A stretch of 38,251 bases of DNA from Entonaema liquescens (Eukaryota; Ascomycota; Sordariomycetes; Xylariales; Xylariaceae). Made by a program: the position numbers and the translations under genes. Shown one piece after another: positions 10,981 to 22,290 of this stretch (the stretch's first letter is position 1; every line of letters starts with the position of its first letter). The notes under the pieces were generated by a model, which was given only the letters and a program-made list of their open reading frames with translations, searched no databases and was not told the DNA's origin. The stretch lies in NCBI GenBank assembly GCA_902805475.1, contig CADCSX010000024.1, positions 1 to 38,251 of the forward strand, given 5' to 3'.

Positions 10981-12089
10981 CTAGCCAGCCCCTGCATATC
11001 GACCGGCCATGTCTTGATCATGAAGCAATTGCCACTTAGTATGAGACTCGTTAATATGGTCCTTTAAGTCTTCAACTGTAGTGTACGTCTCCGTCTTGCC
11101 GCTAGAGGTGCACAACACGCAGCCGAACCCGCCGTCACAATGCGATTTTCCAAGGAATCGGGGCGTGATCTCGAACCCTTCCTTTACAATTACGGAGGTC
11201 TTATCTTCGGTATGCGCCCGGTCCCAGTTATAACCACATCTACAATTCCGGTTCTCTGGCATTTTTTACGAGTATTAACTTGGTATTCTAGTGCCTCGGG
11301 GCAAAATAGACTGAATACGCTGTTTTTCGGCTGCAGACCGTATTCAGATGTGGTGATTGTGTGGATAGATTGGAGATCGTCCGGAACTTGGGAGTTAGCG
11401 GCGGGGACGGGGTTCCGATTGCGAGTGCGGGAGTTTTGTAGGGCTTTCTCCGCGGGAATCCGCCTGTGTACGACCAGCTATGTCATCGTTAGTACTACCA
11501 CCGTTATTATCGGCGGCCGGTTTGACTGTTTCTTCTTCGGATATTATAACACTAAGTTTCGACCGTCGTCTGGCTCCGGGTAGAACCTGAGGGACCAGAC
11601 GACCAACAGCAACTCGTTTATATTGGCTAGCTAGGGCTGCCAAGCAGGAAATACGGACACTTTCTGATACGCGAATAACTTCGAAGAGCTCAAGTGAGCC
11701 TTTGTCGGCATGAGTCGCTTCGCATAAGGCATAGATGCGCTCCTGGAGACGTCCGAGGTCGCTTTGTAGGCTCTCACGGCATATGTCTACATCTTCTAAT
11801 TAGAAGGCGTGGTTTAGAGCAACTAGATCAAAGGTAGCTCACCATCTCCGACCGAGAACCCAGTACCGAAGATGTCGACTCCACTATTAAACGCCTCCTG
11901 AATTTTGTTGGAGGAAAAACGCAAAGACGTGCTCAAGGCACAATTGGTCTGTCCTGGACTGCTTCCGGTGCGTGTCTGATAATGGTTCTCCTGCCATTTT
12001 CGGTGTTTCCACTTAGTGTAGTATTCCAGGCCGGTTGCGTATGTTGCAACCAGAGCCTCGACAACAGCGCCCACAGTACTGAGATCCAT
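10981..12089 (-). CDS. Conserved fungal protein of unknown function with a C-terminal C2H2-like motif
   Basis: Function unknown; the architecture resembles a widespread ascomycete family. Exon 1 (12089-11843) begins MDLSTVGAVVEALVATYATG, followed by LEYYTKWKHRK and LSTSLRFSSNKIQEAF. The intron is 11842-11793 (50 nt, GTGAGC donor, AAG acceptor). Exon 2 resumes DVDICRESLQSDLGRLQERI, a likely helical region, then VRISCLAALASQYKRVAVGR and a disordered basic/polar stretch. The C-terminus has CRCGYNWDRA and then GFGCVLC...DLKDHINESH, a C-x2-C...H-x4-H arrangement that could bind zinc. Two frame breaks: 11409-11415, and 11244-11252 (one base short). The stretch between them translates in a third frame without stops (PAANSQVPDDLQSIH...). 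ATG at 12087-12089 is the first in-frame Met. Confidence 0.72.
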
Positions 12090-13129
12090 CAAATTCGATT
12101 GGCTTGCCTAAATCCCACGCAATATCACTGGTATAGTACCGCTATGCATAGTTCTTCAATTAGGTATGGCATAAGAGTAGAAGATGGTGGAAGTGCGAAG
12201 AATGAGGAGGAAATATGAGAAGAGACAGAAAACAGAGCGGAAGAAAGATAAGTAATTCGTAGGTTGAGCGAGATATAACTTGCATAGGGCTCTTTCGCAT
12301 CTACGGTCTATGCGATAAGAACTTTTGAGACATCTGCAGCAGCGCGGCAAGACCTTATCTGGTATTAGATCTGTCGCCCCGTCGCCCCGTCGCCATGTAG
12401 GTACGCGAATACTCTCCGCCAACCCAACCAGATCTTTAGTGGCGTTTGTCAGAAGACCTTGTTTGCTTCGTGAGTGTTAGGAACAGATATCTATAGAATT
12501 TTATTAACACAAGTGATAGGCATTTGGAATTCCTTTTAACAAACACCGGCCCGAGGCAACAAGGAGGCAGCCTGCATGAGATTTGATCATAGCGATTGGT
12601 GATGAAGTCCGGATGTGTAATGTCAGAATATTCGCAAACAGTGTTAGTTTAAATTTATAAAATGAGTGCAACTTCACTCGGAGTTTTAAGACGACCTAGA
12701 TATCGCTTGCCTCATGTACCTCTTTGTTTAAGCTGCATTACTTAAGCTGAAGAAGCTTAATGATATAATCGTCGCTAACATAACAATCTTGAGAATTTTA
12801 TGCAGTATTTATGAAGGATTAAAAAGTTATGAATCGAATCCCCTTAATGTTCAGCTGAACAGCCCCCCCTGCTGACGTACCTACATAATACTGCCTTAAT
12901 TAGCGGATTTGAGCAATACGTTGTCACATTCAACACCAACAAAGTTCTGAGGCTCACTACCGCCTACTTTACGTATTCAATCTAGCCGCTACTAAATTAA
13001 TAGCTCACCGATTGATAGCTTATAAATAGGGTTATTTATGTGCTAGATATACAATTTCATGTGCGAGGTATTAAATATTCGGCTATGGAATGAGGCGACG
13101 AAACGTACCTAGACAAGACGAAAGCAGAT
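12090..13129. other. Intergenic, divergent upstream region, with a short GC tandem repeat
   Basis: This holds the promoters of the minus-strand conserved gene and the plus-strand Zn2Cys6 regulator. GTCGCCCC is repeated perfectly at 12373-12380 and 12381-12388, with a partial third copy to 12394. The rest is AT-rich with no supported gene. Confidence 0.55.
12373..12394. repeat. GTCGCCCC short tandem repeat, 2.75 copies
   Basis: Two perfect GTCGCCCC units followed by GTCGCC, in the AT-rich upstream region of the minus-strand conserved gene. It stands out by its GC content. Confidence 0.85.
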
Positions 13130-14274
13130 ATGCCACGCCCTTTAAGATCAAGCTGTGATCGTTGTCACTCGCAGAAGCTCAAATGTCCGAAGCAGCCTGG
13201 GGTAGTAACATGTACAAGATGTCTGAAAGCTGGTGTCGCTTGCATCTTCAGCCCGGCTGGACTTAGCACACGCGCGTTACCAACCTCCAATCTTACCTAC
13301 TCGAACAATGACCTGGATATGAACATGCAGTTCGACTGGCCATCTCTGGATCTGAATCTTGATAACTCCTTTATTGCTCCTCCAGAACTCTCTCGAGGAT
13401 CTCTGTCAGACCAACAACAGGTTGAACAGGCAGAGACAGCCTCACAGGACCCAAGGTCAACCTGTATCCGTGCGTTAACATCACTGGCTGTTGAGGTTGA
13501 CCAGGTTTCCATAGACTTGGCGTCTGTATCCCACGTCCATGTACCCAAAAATCGACCAAGTAAGGAATATCACGAAAAGTTTATTGAAAATAACGCCCGC
13601 TCCGTCTGTTTCGACCGACTATTCACTCTAGCTCAGAGCCTTACGGATATTTATCCAAAGGCCCTAAGTGTGCTTTTAATAGGCCAGACTCTCCCGACTG
13701 CCAGGATACCAATTGTTTTCACATGTCTGAGTTGCCTCATGATATAGGGGTATACTTTTCGACCCCCGGCGACAATCAGAATGAGATTGATACCTTTCTC
13801 TTCAACCTTCTACTGACCTGCCATGCAAAGTCGCGGACGCGATGGGCGTCATTATCAGCTGCGCGAAAACGTGTACTCAAGTCACTCTATCCTCCTGATA
13901 TAGTCGAACCATATGTGCATATACCAGAAGTTCGAGTCGGGAACTTTGTTGCAACTAATACGGCAGCCTCGACAATGCAGATCGTCCTCTTAATTCACAT
14001 TGCTTCGGTTCTCGTTGATCATGCCCAGCGACTTACCAAACGAGTCATGGCTACCATCGAGAGCGAGCAGAACAGCAAGCAAGCTCAAATGCTGAAACTT
14101 CAATGTGAATTATTGGAGGAAAAGTCAGTAGCTAAAATGAAATTATTACAACAGGTTAAGGATCTTTTCACAAATATGACTTTCAAAGACTGTGATCGAG
14201 AGATAACTTCATCAAAAGATGAGACTATCATCACCAAGCCCTCTTCATTTAGCTCCTGGGTGGCGAAACTTTAG
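13130..14274 (+). CDS. Zn2Cys6 transcription factor with AflR-like C-terminal domain
   Basis: A fungal binuclear zinc-cluster regulator. The DNA-binding motif CDRCHSQKLKC...CTRCLKAGVAC gives Cys 9, 12, 19, 28, 31 and 38, the canonical CX2CX6CX8CX2CX6C spacing. ATG at 13130 starts just ahead of it. The second half carries PDCQDTNCFHMSELP, IDTFLFNLLLTCHAK, MQIVLLIHIASVLVDHAQRL and LKLQCELLEEKSVAKM. These match the C-terminal domain of AflR-type regulators of secondary-metabolite clusters. One frame break at the TTTT of 13674-13677 splits the gene; one added base joins both halves, including PDCQDTNCFH, which each frame alone hides. No polyketide or peptide synthase, P450 or transporter lies next to it in this window. 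Confidence 0.86.
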
Positions 14275-15305
14275 ATGATGGTTTGGCTATTGGCGACACG
14301 AATGCTTAATAGTTCTATCCACCAACGATCTCCTAGTCCCATTATTTTGGTGTTCAATAATACGAGCAAGTTGTTAATACAACTCAAGCTTGGGACATGA
14401 GCAACTTTTCAAAACATTAACGGATGCACCAATTAAACGGTTTAGCTTCTCTTGAAGTTTGCATTCGAGAACTTCCCTGGCGACAGTAGCACCTAGCTAG
14501 TGCTGGAGTAAGAAAAGAGTTACATCTTGCATCGATACCTACTAAATCCCTTGCCGTCAAGTCTTATATCAACCCTATATAATGATGTAGGAAAGCCTTG
14601 TAGCATTATCCGATTTGCTCCGGTGGACTACTTAGGTGCTTTAGAGCACATATGAACCTGGATAGGTATACAATAAAGGGGCGACTTATCGGATAACAAA
14701 CAATAACCTTGTTCAACTTGGATTAGCATACGCTTAGTTCATTATCTAACTGCAACAAGTACGATATCATAGCAACTTGGACTCCAGTTCCGGGCTTTGT
14801 TCGAATAAATATTGGTACCAACCATTCTGCTCCACCAGTGGTACAGTTACCAAGCTGTTGACGGGTCTATTATTCTCTTCAATATGCGCCAAAATATATA
14901 TCAGCTTTTCCTAATATCTTCTGCACGCCAAGTTACATGCGCTCAAAAGTGATATAACTGAATATATGCAGCGCGATATCTCGGTGAGGAAAACCAGGTC
15001 TCTGACCAAAATCAGTAGTGTAATACGATCTTTGGCTTTGCAGATCGAAGAAAAGGTTGACTTAGATAGATAATGCTACATTGTCAAAGCCTACTAAACC
15101 AAACGATTGGCTCTTTGAGGCATACAATCGATAATGCATTGTTGAAGTCCCGTCTTTGTATCTGTTACTAAAATAAAGATGCTGCACAGTACTGCCTCAC
15201 TGAACTCTAACTCTGTTCTTCGATGTTAACCACTCTGTATATAGGTATTTATGTCTATTGTTATATAGGTCATATTTATGTGGCCCGCTCTATGTACATC
15301 AGATA
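14275..15305. other. Intergenic, no gene seen
   Basis: About 1 kb of AT-rich sequence between the regulator and the next gene. No supported reading frame, RNA gene or repeat. Confidence 0.55.
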
Positions 15306-16022
15306 ATGGACAGTATTTCCGCCTTGCAGAAGGAGATCTATGGACTTCACGAGCTGATACGTGTGGAGCCATCAAGGCAGCGATCTAAGTCGCTACCAAT
15401 TCCAGTAAGGAGGAGAGAGACCTTAGAGGAGGAGAAGCCACCCAGTAAGAGACGTGCAAGTTGCATCTTACTAAAAGAAAAAGCTAAACAGTTACGTGAG
15501 AAGATTCTCACGCGGTTACATTGCTGGAATACAGATAATGACGGCTACGATAGCGATGAGGAGGACCGGAGGAATAACGTACCCACGATACATACCGTGC
15601 GCCAGGGCGGTGAGTTTAACTTCGACATGAAGACGAGAGTATCCGGTAGGTATCACGAGCTAGTGCAGCGCAGGAGTGAGCTGCGCATTGAGTTTTACTC
15701 CGCAAAGAAGCGGTACTTTGACGTGCGCGACATACTATATGACACGCCACACTCGGATTGGGACGCTGATATGTGGCGCGAATGTCGGGAGCTTGAAGAT
15801 GAGTACATGGATCTAACCCGCAAATTATCTGTGCTCGACACTGACATAAACGAACTGAAGGCGATACTTCTCAGCTTCGGGGGTGGTATCGTGCCCGTGT
15901 CCGCGCCGGTAAAAGGCAAGTGGGACGTGGATAGGCGTGGCTCTCGGGTTTGGTCGTTTGGAAATGCTAGCTACGAGTGGGAGAGTCCTGGGAGCCTTCT
16001 CAACAGACCTAGGCGGCGATGA
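15306..16022 (+). CDS. Unknown charged protein with predicted coiled-coil segments
   Basis: I do not recognise this 238-residue protein. ATG at 15306 (MDSISALQKEIYGLHELIR) is the first in-frame Met after an open stretch that begins with a non-ATG codon. The N-terminus is basic (RQRSKSLPIPVRRR, PSKRRASC). The middle is rich in Lys/Arg/Glu with heptad-like helices (LLKEKAKQLREKIL, YHELVQRRSELRIEFYSAK, LEDEYMDLTRKLSVLDTDI). An acidic patch (DNDGYDSDEEDRR) sits between, and the end is GGGIVPVSAP...RRR. It is the only multi-hundred-base gene here in which I see no frame break, although without a known family a break could go unseen. Its location just downstream of the AflR-like regulator may be incidental. 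Confidence 0.65.
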   Translation: MDSISALQKEIYGLHELIRVEPSRQRSKSLPIPVRRRETLEEEKPPSKRRASCILLKEKAKQLREKILTRLHCWNTDNDGYDSDEEDRRNNVPTIHTVRQGGEFNFDMKTRVSGRYHELVQRRSELRIEFYSAKKRYFDVRDILYDTPHSDWDADMWRECRELEDEYMDLTRKLSVLDTDINELKAILLSFGGGIVPVSAPVKGKWDVDRRGSRVWSFGNASYEWESPGSLLNRPRRR

Positions 16023-17042
16023 TAATGGAGTTAAATGTTTTGGAAATGTTTATAGCAATATACTCTTTGTTTAGATATATTACGGTTTAGGTAGTTATAT
16101 AAGGTAACTATTGACCCCTTCGTTCTATGATATAAATAAATATTGAGATAGTTGATTCATACGGCCTACGGACAAAGCAAAAAGCCGGGGTAGTAAATGC
16201 TAGGTAGCTTGCCTATTCCCTAATTACGCCAGTGAGTTGAGTTCAGCTATGGATTCTAACAATACGTTATAACTTGAGGCAAGGGAGATACGTCTATGCC
16301 ATGACTTCTGACCGTGTTTAGCTGCGGATTCTCGTCCTGTGACGTTTAAAATGTACTGGAAACGAGACCCGAACTTGGAAGAGACTCAAGTTTACCTGAT
16401 ATAACTGTAATCAAAGGGGATGGTATATCCCGAAAGAGGTACTCTTAGCTGGATCAAAGGCCAGGATATCAGGATGACAAGCTTCCTGAACGAGCCGAAG
16501 CTCTGAGCTTCGAGCTGTAGGCAAACATGTGGCATTTATAGGAATGTATTTACTGTCACTATATCGTAGAGCGGGTGAGGAGCTTGGCCGAAGTCCAAAA
16601 TAGCGTAATGTCGCTCTTTTATGTTCGTACGAGTTCGTAGCGTGAAACACGAAAAGTTCTATACTAACTTGACTATGCTGTAGGGCCTTTGTGTTAGATT
16701 ATATTTACCTAATAACAGCTCATTGCTAGCTTTGATTTTATATCATTGAAAATTGGGAACCATGCTAGACTGATCTAGCTTTTGGAACAGTGATTTCTTG
16801 AGTTATTTGGTGAGTATCTGCAATATGCATAGAGGGTTCCATATCAATCACATATCGTTAAAGCTTATTCAAGATTTATTTTAAACATTAGTTTTATTAT
16901 ACATCGCTTACTATCTACCTGCTTCTATCTTCACGCTGCTTCTACTCCATCGTTCAACGATTGTGGAAAGAGGAAGGGGAAACCAATACCAATAGAGTAA
17001 GGGTATATTACCTCAGTAGCCATTTCTGATCTTAAACTAAAC
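16023..17042. other. Intergenic, no supported gene
   Basis: AT-rich. A 79-codon minus-strand frame at 16411-16650 shows no family signature and is not called. Confidence 0.5.
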
Positions 17043-17220
17043 TTACTTTCGTCTGCATCTGTGGCACTTATCCTGGACATACACCGTGTGAGACTCAGGG
17101 GCGTCCATGAGGCTCACAAGCGGGCATCGGCCGTAGGAGGCAACCAGGGCACGGGACCACCTGGCTGGAATAGTCCTGGCGGTGGCTGCAGGCGAAGAGT
17201 TGTTGCGGGTGCCAGCACAT
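17043..17220 (-). CDS. Possible small Cys/His-rich protein (~59 aa) with one frame break
   Basis: Starting at ATG 17218-17220 the frame reads MCWHPQQLFACSHRQDYSS, then VVPCPGCLLRPMPACEPHG before a stop at 17095-17097. One reading-frame step near 17105-17112 continues as APESHTVYVQDKCHRCRRK, ending at TAA 17043-17045. That tail ends in a second CxxC next to basic residues, which suggests one small zinc-binding protein rather than chance. Cys lie at about 2, 11, 24, 27 and 35, plus the CHRC pair. The AAG/TAA end also overlaps a GTAAGT, so a further exon is possible. The family is not named; resemblance to short fungal MC-starting Cys-rich proteins is only an impression. Confidence 0.4.
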
Positions 17221-18681
17221 GATGGGCGGTTTGAAGGTGTAAGTTTACGAGTAAAGTTAGAAATGGTTACTAAGAATTCCCCGGTGTAGAAGAGCGTGAA
17301 TGGTTGATCCTGTCAACCAATGAAGTCGATATTAAGCTGAGTGAGTTGTTGTGATGATGGAAAACTCGAATCTACGGAGTAATGCAGACTGGCTCTTATA
17401 CCTTTTCCCGAGTATCTCTATGACAATAAGCATTGTGGTTTGACAATAAAATAGCATTGTGTTATTTCTTTTGACGGGCTTGATCAAATTTAATTCTCAT
17501 AATGAAGACACGGAAGATTCTTGTCAATGAAGTTCTCTTTCATACCTTATTCGCTCTCTGTCCTCTATATAATAAACATGATTCGCGGTCTTTGAATAAT
17601 TATCATTGGGCTTGGTTTTACGAAGACAGTCCCTTTGCTTGCATTATCCCTACGGCCCCTTAGATGATGGGTCTCTCACAGTGTTCAACTTATTCTTTAG
17701 CTACATAGGTACCTAGTCAACTAAGGAGACGTTATAGAGTATCCTGGAATATGAAGTTGTTCCAAAAATATTATCAGAGCCTCATAGTCTTGGCTGAAGA
17801 TCCTAGGCATAATAGGTTTGGTCCGAGACTGCTGGAACTAATCGATAATACTAAGACATACGCTCACCCTGGTACAAAGGACGAAAGGCCAGATCCAAGT
17901 TCAACCCCTGCTCATAATTCTATTTGTAGGCCAGCCCACAAACGCCTTGTTCGCATAATTCGGTCTATTGATACCCTCGAATCGTGGAAACCAAGGTGCT
18001 CGCAAGCCCAATGGAGGATACAATGAAACCGCCTTCTGCCCGAAGTGAGGAGGCAGTCTAACGTCTTCGACTTCGGTCCGTTCATTGTTACTGCATTGAC
18101 AAATACTAGCCCATCAATCTTGTGTCTATTCCTAATGTGTCGCTCAGCGTCGGGTTATTGGGCCGACCGTGTGTCGAAGGCACGAGGCCTATCCCTAAGT
18201 GAACTGCCACGCCTACACTCCAAGATCCTGGGCCGGTGGACTCGACGCAGTACTCCACAGAATGTAGCCTTCATATCTCGTTTCCAAGACTTCATGCGAC
18301 TCATTTGCCTCCCGTAGACTTCAATTAAGCTGGGAAAGATGATTGGCCAAGAGGGAGTCATACAGGGGTGAGTACCATTTACCCGGAGGACCTTTATCCG
18401 CTCGGTAGCCATCTCGCCGCGTCCAAACATGTAAGGTCGTCATTGAGCATGGCTCGGTGATTCGGTAATGCAGGAATTTAATTACCTCCCCTATGCTTCT
18501 TTTGGAAATCCGTAGAAGGTAAAGATGGATATAAAAGTAGCAGTACGACGCGTGGCTCCCTGACGATCTTCTATATATCTCCAGTGTCGCCGATCGTTTA
18601 GGACTGTCCTACTAAAACCTGAAGATATACGAGCCTCAGCCTGTAACTGCCAACCTACCTACATTTCTATATCCCAACAAA
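17221..18681. other. Mostly non-coding; two doubtful open frames
   Basis: A plus-strand ATG frame at 17751-18026 (91 codons, beginning MKLFQKYYQSLIVLAEDPRH) and another open frame at 18045-18317 are in the same orientation and could be pieces of one gene or relic. I recognise no domain in either and find no splice pair that joins them, so neither is called as a gene. The last ~150 bp is the AA9 promoter and 5' leader. Confidence 0.35.
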
Positions 18682-19499
18682 ATGAAGGCTGTTGCAGCTG
18701 TCCTTGCCCTTGTGGCAGCCGTTCAGGCTCACTGTAAGTTGAAAGGATCTATAAACAGTCTCCGGAACAGTGACTAACCATTATATATAGACACTTTCCC
18801 AGCCCTGGTTGCGAACGGTGCTGCTACTAACAAGTGGGAGTACGTAAGGAAGACGACGAACTACCAGAGCAATGGACCAGGTCCGTATTAGCCATCTCTT
18901 GCACCTAAAATATTGATCGAATAACTTCAACTAACACGACCACTTGTAGTGACGGACGTCAACTCCGAGCAGTTCCGCTGCTACCAGCTCGCACCAGGCA
19001 ACGAGGGCGCCAAGACGATGACCGTAGCAGCCGGCTCCACCGTCGGCTTCACGGCCGACTCGTCCGTCTCGCACCCGGGGACCCTGCAGTTCTACATGGC
19101 GAAAGTGCCCGCAGGCCAGACAGCCGACTCGTGGGACGGCTCGGGAGCAGCGTGGTTCAAGATCTTCTCGCAGGGCCCGAACATCTCGCCCAGCGGTCTG
19201 ACCTGGCCCAGCCAGGGCGCCAGCAGGTGACGACCAAGATCCCGTCGTGCATCCCCGCCGGCGACTACCTGCTCCGCGTCGAGCACATCGCTCTACACTC
19301 GGCGGGCTCCGTCGGCGGCGCCCAGACTTACATCTCGTGCGCGCAGCTCACCGTCACCGGAGGCGGCAACAAGACCCCGACGAACCTGGTCTCGTTCCCT
19401 GGCGCTTACAAGGCTACCGACCCCGGCTTGCTCATTAACATCTACTACCCGGTGCCCACTTCTTACACCGCTCCTGGCCCTGCTGTCTTCACTTGTTAA
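18682..19499 (+). CDS. AA9 lytic polysaccharide monooxygenase, secreted
   Basis: A copper enzyme of the AA9 (former GH61) family that oxidatively cleaves cellulose or related glucans outside the cell. Exon 1 (18682-18733) encodes the signal peptide MKAVAAVLALVAAVQA, directly followed by His, so cleavage exposes the N-terminal His of the copper 'histidine brace'. Intron 1 is 18734-18790 (GTAAGT...TAG). Exon 2 (18791-18880) gives YTFPALVANGAATNKWEYV. Intron 2 is 18881-18949 with a CTAAC branch. Exon 3 starts VTDVNSEQFRCYQL. SHPGTLQFYMAKVP carries the second copper His. EHIALHSA and GAQTYISCAQL carry the conserved His and the Q-x-Y axial Tyr. It ends VFTC without a cellulose-binding module. One base is missing at 19219-19223, repaired to AQQVTTKIPSCIPAGDY. 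It is distinctly GC-rich. Confidence 0.95.
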
Positions 19500-19939
19500 G
19501 TGGGTGCGGAGATTAGGTGATATAGGTCTGTGGGACTCGTGGTAGGACGCGAGTGATATTGCTAGATAGTCCCTTAATAAATGTCCTAAACTTGACTTAG
19601 AAATTGTTTTATGAAACCCTCGGTATGAATTGCTTTAGCAGAGTTATATTTCATAGACCCTTACCATTATGTTTAGTTTACGACGAGGATGAACTACAAA
19701 GCACAGTAAGTTTAGACAATAGGAAAAGACGCTCGTAAGCATTTAGTCACACATAGAAGGCATATTAATTATGATCAACAGAAAATATTGTATTTCTACC
19801 CTTCGGTATCAAGAATTAAGACCATACTCGTATTCATACATTTCCACCCATTGCCCATGAAAAATCGTAGATGGGTATTTATGCCAAATCAAAACAAGTC
19901 TCTCCTCCTCTCCAGACTCTAGGTCTTCGCTTCGATAGT
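19500..19939. other. Intergenic, between two convergent 3' ends
   Basis: The AA9 gene and the small secreted protein gene end towards each other across this AT-rich gap. No gene or repeat seen. Confidence 0.6.
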
Positions 19940-20418
19940 TTATTTGGTGGTGGCATCGAAGGACAGGAAGGTTGAGGGGTTGCCGGCCTCATCCTCATCT
20001 TGCTTGATGTTGTTGTTGAGCTTCTTCTGCTCCTTGGCGATCTCGTCGGAGACATCCTCTCCTTGCGCTTGCTCGATCATCAAGCGGATCATGGTAGCCT
20101 CGAGCTTGAGAACCTTGTTCTTTATCTTGCCGCGCTGGAGAGCCTTCTTCTCTTCGCCGGAGGCACTGTCGAGCGGTATTGAATGCCTCCTCCTCAGCAT
20201 CGTTGCAGATGCTGTTGACTGACTTGGGAAGTCGATGTCGTCCTTGTCGGCGGAGGCAAGGTTGTTCAAGTCTAGCGCGCTGAAGACGGATAGAGCTTCT
20301 TGCTCGGCGTTACCGGCAACACCTCCGGAGATAGAGATGTCATCGTAGTTCTGCTGGGTGAAGACACCGGCTTGGGCGAAGGCAGCATAAGCCGCAACAA
20401 GAGCGAGAGAAAACGCAT
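19940..20418 (-). CDS. Small secreted protein of a conserved fungal family
   Basis: Unknown role; secreted, about 160 residues. The correct start is ATG 20416-20418. With one base added to the four-base A/T run at 20410-20413 it reads MRFSLALVAAYAAFAQA, a clean signal peptide. The mature part runs VFTQQNYDDISISGG, ALSVFSALDLNNLA, then a segment that should read SVNSICNDAEEEAFNTA, then DSASGEEKKALQRGKIKNKV, LKLEATMIRLMIEQAQG and KEQKKLNNNIKQDEDEAG. The SVNSICNDAEEEAF stretch lies in another frame between breaks near 20225-20235 and 20170-20180. Read straight through, the frame stays open but produces a false, stop-free peptide rich in Ser/Thr/Arg. The family pattern (CN.AEE..F...ASGE...L.KGK.KNKVLKL) is known from small secreted proteins of plant-associated and saprotrophic fungi. 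It is not annotated as a toxin. Confidence 0.75.
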
Positions 20419-22290
20419 GGTGAATTATTTGGCGTGGTAGGGCAAAAGTCGGATTATTCAAAGTCGTCAACGACTGGCTAACTTTTTCGACTAGCGAAAT
20501 GAAATGAATACGAGTATTGGAAAAGGAACAGCACAGCTGTTGAAGAAAGAAGGAGTAGAAACTGGCTGTTGATGTTTTTAGAATGGGATGGAGAAGAAAG
20601 AATTGGCGAAACGAATGGGCGGGAAGTCGTAGATCTTATACAACTCGATTTTCATATGAGCCAGAAAATCATCTCAACATTTCCGGGTGCTCAACTATCT
20701 CGTCGGTAACGGTAGCCGGGCTGAAGCCTCGCAAACGAACCTAAACGGGCACGCTTGTGCTAGTCGAATTGGTTGTGCAACGCGCTTTGCGTGAAGAAGG
20801 GCCAAAAATGTCTTGGCTGAAACCCATGTCTCCTTTTTCACCTTAAGATTTGGCATCGCAGGCCCAGTCCGCGAAGTAGGACCCGGCAACGCCAAGAGAC
20901 GAACACCTCAAATGGGGCCGGCCATATTGGTGATACCCTGAGGGATCCTTCAATAACGGGAGTTATGTATAATGATGGGGTTAGCCCGCGTCCGGACGGC
21001 CATCTCGGGTTCGCCTAGCCGCTATCATGAGGCTCCTCAAGTGGGAATCTTGGAATTAGAGAAGCGCACGGTCCCATTTTCAACATCGATAGTTTGTTAT
21101 TGTAATTATGTATCACGGTATAACGACAGAACCTCTGTCATGTATGAAATAAGAATTATAGTCTAAAGATCGAGACTGAATATCGACCGAATATAGCTCG
21201 TTTAGAGAAGAGTATATTGCAACGATAGAATAAAAGACGGGGCTTCTTCACGAGTTCATGTCGTCTGAAGTCGAACAGGGGGTAAACAAGGGATAAAGCG
21301 GTTAGTCAAAGCGAAGGGAACTCAGCTCCACTCACAAGCTCACAAGTCTCCAGTGGCTAACGAAACTGCAGGGTAGTCCTTGTAACCCCTTCTCCCCCTA
21401 GTTGTTCCATAGAAGCCGAAATCTTACAAGTTCGTATGTCGAATTTCATGAGAAGTGAAAACTGGGCTTACCATCAAGGGGTTACCCACGTTTTGGGGCA
21501 TGGATTTAAGACAAGTAGATTCGGGGACATCGACATTTCGTGCATTTGTCGTACCATTTTGATAGCCAGCGAACATCGAATCAAATTGATATCCATGACA
21601 AGGTTGCATTTGACTATCCGACGGAGACTCAAAAACTAGTCATAGATCGTCGCTAAGCTTATCACGTCGTGGGGATCATGGTATTCTCAAAATATCCATT
21701 TTTATATTCATTCTGTTAAGGTGTTGTTTTATTTACCGCTGTTCTAGGGGCCGTCGGTTTCTTATTACGGGAACCTTTGCGCCTAGTCTTTTTTCTTTCG
21801 CCACTTCTCCTTTTATTTGATTACATATTCGAAGACGGTGCTGCTAACATAGCATATGATTTCAAATCATACTTCGCGCATGTTGGTTAAGAAAGCGTTG
21901 TCGATGTAGACATGCAGCGGCAAAGACTCATCGAAACCGTCCGGTCAGCGACTTTCTTTGGTAAGAATCATATTCAACCAGTCAAATTGCAAGTAGACAT
22001 TATCAAAAATGAACTGGATTGGTGCGGTTGCTCTCGAACCGTCAAATCAGTGGATTGTATCTTCCTTGATTTATAAGTCAATACTGATATTGAGAGTATG
22101 GCCAAGTCCGACTCCTACCTTTTGGGTTTGGTTTTCCGCATCGCTCGTCATACCCCTCAGTAATGGCGACATCTCACGGTCTATAAGCCGATCCGGACGG
22201 GCCGGAGCCCATCCTTATAACGTAGAACGGTGCATCCCCGCCGCAAAGAGGAGCCTTGTAAGTCCGTAGCAAGAGACACGAGCAAGAAAT
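20419..22290. other. Intergenic, no supported gene
   Basis: The first few hundred bases are the promoter of the minus-strand secreted protein; the last few hundred are the promoter of the monooxygenase. Frames at 20972-21166, 21436-21639 and 22009-22269 lack motifs or splice support. No repeats of note. Confidence 0.5.

Noticed and set aside
16411..16650. 79-codon minus-strand frame
   Set aside because: No family motif, signal peptide or splice context. The surrounding sequence looks non-coding.
17751..18430. Two plus-strand frames and one opposite frame, possibly a gene relic or transposon piece
   Set aside because: No transposase, reverse-transcriptase or other domain is visible and no terminal repeats are seen. 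Kept only as a note in the intergenic entry.
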